This document shows positions 56,307-64,000 of a stretch of 64,000 bases of DNA, in pieces. Under the pieces are notes generated by a model. The model was given only the letters and a program-made list of their open reading frames with translations. It was not told where the DNA came from and did no database searches. This DNA comes from Verticiella sediminum (GTDB lineage Bacteria; Pseudomonadota; Gammaproteobacteria; Burkholderiales; Burkholderiaceae_B), in contig NZ_VLTJ01000042.1 in the NCBI RefSeq assembly GCF_007558815.1, forward strand, positions 62,001 through 126,000. Reading direction: 5' to 3'. How positions within the stretch are numbered: the first letter of the stretch is position 1; the number at the start of each line of letters is the position of its first letter. The position numbers and the translations under genes are program-made.

Positions 56307-56691
56307 GCACGCCCTGCTCGGGTTCGACTTCGGCACGCGGCGCATCGGCGTGGCGCTGGGCAATACGCTCACCCGTACCGCCCGGCCGCTGGAGGCCATC
56401 GCCAGCGAGCCGGTCGCCGCGCGCTTCGCCCGCATCGCGGCCCTGCTCGACGAATGGCAGCCCGGCGCCGCCGTGGTCGGGCTGGCGCTCGACGCCGAAG
56501 GCGGCGAGCAGGCCGCCACCGGGCGCTGCCGCCGTTTCGCCGACCAGTTGCGCGGGCGCTTCCGGCTGCAGGTCCACCTGCAGGACGAGCGCCACTCCTC
56601 GCTGGAGGCGCAGCGCGTGCTGGGCCGCGGCGGCGAGGACGACGCCATGGCGGCGGCGATTATTTTGCAACGTTATCTGGATGCGCTATGA
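56290..56691 (+). CDS. ruvX: Holliday-junction-resolvase-like / pre-16S rRNA nuclease
   Basis: A 133-residue RNase H-fold protein (YqgF) implicated in 5' processing of 16S rRNA. It has GFDFGTRRIGVALGN with the first catalytic Asp, the QDERHSSLEAQ region with Asp/Glu, and a final acidic EDDAMAA. Start ATG at 56290 (or 56299) lies inside the yqgE gene. Confidence 0.92.
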   Translation: MSAMPEHALLGFDFGTRRIGVALGNTLTRTARPLEAIASEPVAARFARIAALLDEWQPGAAVVGLALDAEGGEQAATGRCRRFADQLRGRFRLQVHLQDERHSSLEAQRVLGRGGEDDAMAAAIILQRYLDAL

Positions 56692-56722
56692 GCATGGAAA
56701 AGGCCCCCGCGCGGAGGCTGAA

Positions 56723-57233
<511 letters not shown>

Positions 57234-57241
<8 letters not shown>

Positions 57242-58190
57242 CCCGCAGTTGAACCGCAACGGCGAACTGACCCATCTGCTCACTCTGGACGGGCTGCCGC
57301 GCGACATCGTCACGCACATTCTCGACACCGCCGAAACCTTCGCGCCGCTGGCCGAGCGCGAAGTCAAGAAGGTGCCGCTGCTGCGCGGCAAGAGCGTGTT
57401 CAACCTGTTCTTCGAGAACTCCACGCGCACGCGCACCACCTTCGAGATCGCGGCCAAGCGGCTCTCGGCCGACGTCTACAACCTGAACATCAACGCCTCG
57501 TCCACGAGCAAGGGCGAGTCGCTGCTCGACACCATCAGCAACCTGTCGGCGATGCAGGCGGACCTGTTCGTCGTGCGCCATTCGGCGAGCGGTGCGCCGC
57601 ACCTGATCGCGCAGCACGTGGCGCCCCACGTGCACGTGGTGAACGCGGGCGACGGCTGGCATGCCCACCCGACCCAGGGCCTGCTCGACATGTTCACCAT
57701 CCGGCACTACAAGCACGACTTCACCAAGCTCACGGTGGCCATCGTGGGCGACGTCCAGCACTCGCGCGTGGCGCGCTCGGACATCCACGCGCTCACCACG
57801 CTCGGGGTGCCGGAGGTGCGCGTGATCGGCCCCATGACCCTGCTGCCCGGCGGGCTCGAGCAGATGGGCGTGCGCGTGTTCCACGACATGCGCGAAGGCC
57901 TGCGCGACGTCGACGTGGTCATCATGCTGCGCCTGCAGAACGAGCGCATGCGCGGCGCCCTGCTGCCGTCGCCGCAGGAGTACTACAAGCAGTACGGCCT
58001 GACCGCCGAGAAGCTCGCGCTCGCCAAGCCCGACGCCATCGTCATGCACCCGGGCCCGATGAACCGCGGCGTGGAGATCGAATCGTCGGTGGCCGACGGC
58101 CCGCAGGCGGTGATCCTGAACCAGGTCACGTTCGGCATCGCGGTGCGCATGGCGGTGATGAGCATCGTCGCCGGCTCGACCAACGACTGA
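57234..58190 (+). CDS. pyrB: Aspartate carbamoyltransferase, catalytic subunit
   Basis: A 318-residue ATCase catalytic chain. The carbamoyl-phosphate site [19 protein letters not shown], the aspartate loop [13 protein letters not shown] and the [12 protein letters not shown] motif are present. It overlaps pyrR. In organisms with this operon PyrB assembles with the inactive dihydroorotase homologue encoded next. Confidence 0.96.
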
Positions 58191-58201
58191 CCACGGCAGG
58201 C

Positions 58202-58222
58202 GGCGCCGGCCTGGCCGGCGCC
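58202..58222. repeat. Inverted repeat between pyrB and pyrC'
   Basis: GGCGCCGGC-CTG-GCCGGCGCC is a perfect 9-bp inverted repeat with a 3-base loop and no T-run. It may form an RNA hairpin that modulates read-through or mRNA stability. Confidence 0.6.
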
Positions 58223-58271
58223 GCACGTTAGGAACGTTCAGCCCGGGCGGCACGCCCGGCAAGGACTCGAC

Positions 58272-59573
58272 ATGAAGTTGCATATACAAGGCGCCCGCGT
58301 CATCGATCCCGCCAGCGGCACCGACGCCGTGCGCGACATCTACGTCGCCGGCGGGCGCATCGTCGCCCTGGGTGAGAACCCCGGCGATTTCGCGGCGGAC
58401 CGCGTGATCGACGCGCGCGGGCTGGCCGTGCTGCCCGGCCTGGTGGATCTGGCCGCGCGCCTGCGCGAGCCGGGCTACGAATATCGCGCCACCCTGGAAT
58501 CGGAAATGCAGGCCGCGCTGGCCGGCGGCGTCACCAGCATCGTGCAGCCGCCCGACACCGACCCGACGCTGGACGAGCCCGGCCTGATCGAGATGCTCAA
58601 GCATCGCGCGCGCCTGCTCAACCGCGCCCGCCTCTACCCCCTGGGCGCCATGACCATCGGCCTGAAGGGCGAGAAGCTCACCGAGATGGCCGAGCTGACC
58701 GAAGCCGGCTGCGTCGCCTTCTCCCAGGCCGAGGAACCGGTCATCGACACCACCGTGCTGCACCGGGCCATGCAGTACGCCGCCACCTTCGGCTACGCGC
58801 TGTGGCTGCGCCCACAGGATCCATGGCTGGGCCGCGGCGGCGTGGCGGCGAGCGGCTCCTACGCCAGCCGCCTGGGCCTCTCCGGGGTGCCCGAGCAGTC
58901 CGAGACCATCGCGCTGCACACCATCTTCGAGCTGCAGCGCATCACGCGCGCGCGCATCCACCTGTGCCGCGTCTCCAGCGCCGCCGGCCTCGAACTCGTG
59001 CGCAAGGCGCGCGCCGAGGGCCTGCCCGTCAGTTGCGATATCGGCGCCCATCACGTGCACCTGACCGACCTGGACATCGGCCACTTCGATTCGCACTTTC
59101 GCCTGGTGCCGCCACTGCGCGGCCAGCGCGACCGCGACGCCATCCGCGCCGCTCTCGCCGACGGTACGATCGACGCGATCTGCTCGGACCACACCCCGGT
59201 CGACGACGACAACAAGCTGCTGCCCTTCAGCGAGGCCGAGCCCGGCGCCACCGGGCTGGAGCTGCTGCTCTCGCTCACCGTGAAGTGGGCCAACGAAACC
59301 GGCATCCCGCTGGTCCAGGCGCTTGCGCGCGTCACCAGCGAACCGGCCCGCGTGCTCGGCGACAAAGTGCTCGCGTCCACCGGCCGCATCGCCGTCGGCG
59401 GCAGCGCCGACCTCTGCCTGGTCGATCTCGACACCCTGTGGACCGTGCAGGCCTCGGCCCTCAATAGCCAGGGCAAGCACACGCCCTTCCTCGGCCTGGA
59501 AGTGCCCGCGCGCGTGCGCGCGACGCTGGTGGAAGGGCGCCTGGTGTACGAAGGTGGGTCACTGAAGATGTGA
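58272..59573 (+). CDS. pyrC': Dihydroorotase homologue without catalytic metal ligands (PyrC'/PyrX type)
   Basis: A 433-residue amidohydrolase-fold protein. The metal motif DxHxHLREPG of active dihydroorotases is replaced by DLAARLREPG at residues 59-68, so both histidines are lost (Ala61 and Arg63). The late ICSDHTPVDDD segment is retained. Such inactive homologues serve as structural partners of aspartate carbamoyltransferase in Pseudomonas and relatives. A functional dihydroorotase must be encoded elsewhere. It follows pyrB by 81 bases containing a GC-rich inverted repeat. Confidence 0.9.
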   Translation: MKLHIQGARVIDPASGTDAVRDIYVAGGRIVALGENPGDFAADRVIDARGLAVLPGLVDLAARLREPGYEYRATLESEMQAALAGGVTSIVQPPDTDPTLDEPGLIEMLKHRARLLNRARLYPLGAMTIGLKGEKLTEMAELTEAGCVAFSQAEEPVIDTTVLHRAMQYAATFGYALWLRPQDPWLGRGGVAASGSYASRLGLSGVPEQSETIALHTIFELQRITRARIHLCRVSSAAGLELVRKARAEGLPVSCDIGAHHVHLTDLDIGHFDSHFRLVPPLRGQRDRDAIRAALADGTIDAICSDHTPVDDDNKLLPFSEAEPGATGLELLLSLTVKWANETGIPLVQALARVTSEPARVLGDKVLASTGRIAVGGSADLCLVDLDTLWTVQASALNSQGKHTPFLGLEVPARVRATLVEGRLVYEGGSLKM

Positions 59574-59912
59574 GCGTGGCTCCTTGCCGCCCGCTGCTGC
59601 ACGGGCGGGGGCGTGCACGGTTATCCCCGCATTCTGTGCGCATCCCTGGGGACAAGCTGGGGGGCACTGGCGATATCGCTGTCGAATCAAGGACTTGGTC
59701 GTCGCGCTCATGGCATGGTCAGCGCCGATGAAGCGAAGCGGCCCGGACTGCGTCGGCAACGCCACAGTCGGCGATGCACAGCGGCATTGCCGCGCTACGC
59801 TGGCAACCCCACTCGCCGTCCCGGGGCGCCCGCCTGTGCCTATATCCACCCGTGCCATGCCCTTGCCGCCACAGCCTGGATCTTCCGCCCCGACAACACA
59901 CTGCGGCAGACC
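59574..59912. other. Region between pyrC' and the Rpn-type gene
   Basis: About 340 bases without a recognisable separate gene. The right end, just before 59913, is read in a different frame as the beginning of the Rpn-type protein and is described there. I see no promoter, repeat or RNA gene. Confidence 0.4.
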
Positions 59913-60887
59913 ATGACGGCGCCTGGAAAGACGCCCTGCACGCCTATCTCGGGCCCTGCCTCGCGCTATTGCGTGCCGCAACTCCACGGCCTGATCGACT
60001 GGTCGGTCCCGCCCCGGTTCCTCGACAAGGAGCTGCAACGCCTGGCCGGCGCTCGCCGCAAGGGGCGCAGGCACGTCGACAAACTGGCCGAACTCGTACT
60101 TGCGGGCCAGTCGCCGATCTGGATTCTGCTGCACGTCGAAGTGCAAGGCGCACACGACACGGACTTCGCCCGACGCATGTTCGTCTACTACTATCGATTG
60201 CGCGAGCGCCACCCGGAACAGCCGATCGCGCAGATCGCCATACTCACCCGCTCGACAGGGCGTTCAGCGCTGCTGCTGCACCGCGAGTGCGCGCTGGGGC
60301 CGACGCACGGCGAACTGCGCCTCACGTTTCCGGTGATACATTTGCAGCATTGGCGACGCCGTCGCGCCCGGCTGCGCGTCTGCGCCCGCACCAATCCCTT
60401 CGCCGTCGCGATATTGGCGGAACTTGAGGCCGCTGCGCGCACCGCCCCCGGGCAACGCCTGCGCAGCAAGCGCGACCTGGTCCGCCTGCTGTACGAACAA
60501 GGCCATGGCGCGGCCGACGTCCGGCGCCTCTTCGCCTTCATCGACGGCGTTCTCACCCTGCCGCCGGACGACGAAGAACGCTTCGCCCGGGCTGTCATCC
60601 GGATCGAGGAGAAACACAACGTGACCTACATCACCAGCATCGAACGCGTCGGCTTTCGCAAGGGGCTGGCCAAGGGACTCGAACAAGGGCTCGAACAAGG
60701 ACGCGACCGCGGCGAGTGCGACGCCCTGCGCGGCGTGTTGGCCCTGCAACTGACGCAACGGTTCGGCGCTCTGCCGTCGCATGCCCGCGAACGTCTCGAT
60801 GAGGCCGATGCCGCTACGCTGCGCACCTGGACTGCTCGGGTGTTCGCCTCGGACACGCTGGCCGAGGCACTTCGGATCGACCGTTAG
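59913..60887 (+). CDS. Rpn-family PD-(D/E)XK nuclease/transposase-like protein, probable 5' frameshift
   Basis: Encodes 324 residues from an ATG at 59913. From about residue 20 the protein matches the Rpn/YhgA-like recombination-promoting nuclease family, with FLDKELQRL, DKLAELVLAG and WILLHVEVQGAHD carrying the Asp and ExQ active-site residues. It ends in charged repeats (KGLEQGLEQGRDRGE) typical of these proteins. The usual N-terminus, WKDALHAYLGPCLALL, is encoded just upstream in another frame, ending near 59970. A one-base insertion there would explain the switch. So the gene is either damaged at its 5' end or starts late. Confidence 0.7.
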   Translation: MTAPGKTPCTPISGPASRYCVPQLHGLIDWSVPPRFLDKELQRLAGARRKGRRHVDKLAELVLAGQSPIWILLHVEVQGAHDTDFARRMFVYYYRLRERHPEQPIAQIAILTRSTGRSALLLHRECALGPTHGELRLTFPVIHLQHWRRRRARLRVCARTNPFAVAILAELEAAARTAPGQRLRSKRDLVRLLYEQGHGAADVRRLFAFIDGVLTLPPDDEERFARAVIRIEEKHNVTYITSIERVGFRKGLAKGLEQGLEQGRDRGECDALRGVLALQLTQRFGALPSHARERLDEADAATLRTWTARVFASDTLAEALRIDR

Positions 60888-60966
60888 CCCTGGCTGCCTT
60901 CCCGGCGGGTCAGCGACGACAAGGCGGTACGGCGCCCGGCCCCGGCGCCGCGCAGGCGGCGCCCTC

Positions 60967-61368
60967 CTACTGCCCAGCGCCCAGGAACAGCAGCACCCAC
61001 ACCGCAATCATCGCAGCAATGCCGATGAACACGCCGCCCCAGAAGCCGGCGATGGGCCAGCGCACGCCCAGGGGCAGGATGCGCGCGTCCACGTGCGAGA
61101 GCATGCGATTGGCGTTGCCGATCAGGCCGCTGCCCTTGTTGTTCGGAAACACCAGGTGCAGGAAGTAGTCCAGATAGATGGCAAGCTTCAGCGAGAACGG
61201 CTGGTGCTGGAAGGCCCGCACCTTGAGCAACGGATGCTGGAACTCGTCGTTGATCCGTCGCCAACTGATGAAGAACAGGAACACGCCGGCGATCAGGGTG
61301 ACGAAAAGGCACGCCAGCAGCAGCGAGACGGCAAAACCGAAGACGTAGTTGAGATAGACCGATGCCAT
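60967..61368 (-). CDS. Small two-helix membrane protein, hypothetical
   Basis: A 133-residue protein with hydrophobic helices at about residues 8-34 and 105-130 and a basic loop between them. It contains FFISWRRINDEFQHPLLKVR, which I cannot assign to a named family. The start lies 5 bases after the gmd stop, so it is probably co-transcribed with the nucleotide-sugar genes. It may serve the envelope polysaccharide pathway, but that rests on position only. Confidence 0.75.
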   Translation of the reverse strand: MASVYLNYVFGFAVSLLLACLFVTLIAGVFLFFISWRRINDEFQHPLLKVRAFQHQPFSLKLAIYLDYFLHLVFPNNKGSGLIGNANRMLSHVDARILPLGVRWPIAGFWGGVFIGIAAMIAVWVLLFLGAGQ

Positions 61369-61373
61369 CGTGC

Positions 61374-63289
<1,916 letters not shown>

Positions 63290-63343
63290 GTCGGCTCCTC
63301 GCGAGAGTGGCGGCGCTCGCGGCGCGCCGGGCCAGGATCTGTT

Positions 63344-63363
63344 GACACGATGGCCATCGTGTC
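63344..63363. promoter_or_regulatory. Perfect 20-bp palindrome upstream of rmd
   Basis: GACACGATGGCCATCGTGTC is fully self-complementary with no spacer. It lies in the 82-base gap between the GH31 gene and rmd on the minus strand, about 55 bases before the rmd start. It could be a regulator site or a small cruciform; no T-run is present. Confidence 0.55.
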
Positions 63364-63371
63364 GTCAGACC

Positions 63372-64000
63372 CTAGCGCGCCCGCGAGATGCGCACCTCCG
63401 CGCCGCGACGCTTGACCTCGAGCCCCTCGGAAGGAACGATCTTCAGGCCTTCCAGGCCCTTGATGTAGCTCGAACCCTGCATCTGCATGACGCGGATCTT
63501 GTTGCGCATCACGGTCGGGCTGACCTGCGGCATGCCGAACAGCCAGACTTCCTCGAGCAGACGGGCCGAATTGAACTCGCCGGTGTGGCGCCCGCCCGTG
63601 CCCAGGCAGAGGATGTGCCCGTCGCGGCCGAACACCGGCACGTGGCCGTCCGGGCAAGGGAAGGTCCAGGCCGTGCCGCCCTCGTAGCGCCAGCCGGTGG
63701 CCAGATCCCACCAGGCCTCGCCGGCGGGGAAATACACGGTGACCTCGTCGCCGGATTCGAGCAGGGGCGCCACCAGCAGGGCCGGGCCGAGCAGGTATTG
63801 CGACTCGTAGGCCTGCGCCTCGGGATCGTCGGGGAAGGACAAGGCCATGCTGCGCTGCACCGGCAGGCCGTTGCGCGCGGCGTCCTCGATGGCACCCAGC
63901 ACATAGGGAATGAGGCGGTAGCGCCATTCCAGCCAGGTGCGCACGCGCGCCTGCGTGGCCTCGTCGAAGGCGCTCGGCAACAGGGCGGGCAGCCCCTGGA
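63372..64000 (-). CDS. Glycoside hydrolase family 31 protein, C-terminal part (partial)
   Basis: The last ~209 residues of a GH31 enzyme (alpha-glucosidase/alpha-xylosidase family); the rest lies beyond the right edge. Recognisable blocks are WLEWRYRLIPYV, the PVQRSMALSFPDDPEA segment at the end of the barrel, and YLLGPALLVAPLLE with a proximal beta-sandwich after it. The catalytic aspartates lie upstream of the window. It precedes rmd and gmd on the same strand. Confidence 0.85.
   Translation of the reverse strand, partial: QGLPALLPSAFDEATQARVRTWLEWRYRLIPYVLGAIEDAARNGLPVQRSMALSFPDDPEAQAYESQYLLGPALLVAPLLESGDEVTVYFPAGEAWWDLATGWRYEGGTAWTFPCPDGHVPVFGRDGHILCLGTGGRHTGEFNSARLLEEVWLFGMPQVSPTVMRNKIRVMQMQGSSYIKGLEGLKIVPSEGLEVKRRGAEVRISRAR

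Noticed and set aside
59913-59975. Programmed frameshifting in the Rpn-type gene
   Set aside because: No slippery heptamer or downstream structure is evident at the switch point; mutation or sequencing error is simpler.

Overview
This is a high-GC bacterial chromosome segment. The gene content and order point to a betaproteobacterium of the order Burkholderiales, probably Alcaligenaceae-like. The pointers are the yqgE-ruvX-pyrR-pyrB-pyrC' block, rubredoxin beside thiD-thiE-hemL-argJ, pilD-coaE-zapD, tandem Bug/TctC-type binding proteins, and a GDP-D-rhamnose pair. This is an inference from gene families; no database search was run.

Region 1 (1-22.7 kb) is accessory DNA with many broken genes. 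It holds a ribosomal-protein oxygenase and a small lipoprotein, then a frameshifted integrase remnant. Next is an arsenic operon (arsR, arsC, arsH) whose ACR3 efflux pump is reduced to its last ~45 residues. An IS110 remnant, a fused Rrf2/FAD-oxidoreductase remnant with a methyltransferase, MipA, a QseBC/PmrAB-like two-component system and a dioxygenase-DoxX-reductase-LysR group follow. After them come a broken aldo/keto reductase, an intact membrane PQQ dehydrogenase, a FUSC aromatic-acid exporter and a cluster of aldehyde dehydrogenase, alcohol dehydrogenase and PQQ dehydrogenase scraps. The region ends with a tautomerase/LysR pair and a metal-resistance remnant followed by intact DsbB/DsbA. 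Several of the broken genes keep both ends but have lost the middle, which is the most unusual pattern in the window.

Region 2 (22.7-32.5 kb) is a coherent, apparently intact cluster. It runs TetR regulator, alkylsulfatase-like metallo-beta-lactamase-fold protein with a degenerate metal motif, NDP-forming acyl-CoA synthetase, two tandem solute-binding proteins and two DUF1254/DUF1214 proteins. A HutC-type GntR regulator is convergent at the end. It looks like an uncharacterised system for taking up and CoA-activating an organic acid; the substrate cannot be read from the sequence.

Region 3 (32.5-64 kb) is mostly core genome: kup, a sirtuin, rpmE2, an ArnT-like glycosyltransferase, a MATE exporter, orn, an M48 protease, a pterin dehydratase, rsgA and a thiolase. 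Then come an NlpE-like lipoprotein, pilD, coaE, zapD, a chemoreceptor, and the minus-strand run thiD-thiE-hemL-argJ-DUF815-Nudix/ThiE. Rubredoxin, yqgE, ruvX, pyrR, pyrB and a catalytically dead dihydroorotase follow on the plus strand. The window closes with an Rpn-type nuclease, a small membrane protein, gmd-rmd for GDP-D-rhamnose, and the C-terminal part of a GH31 glycosidase that runs off the right edge.
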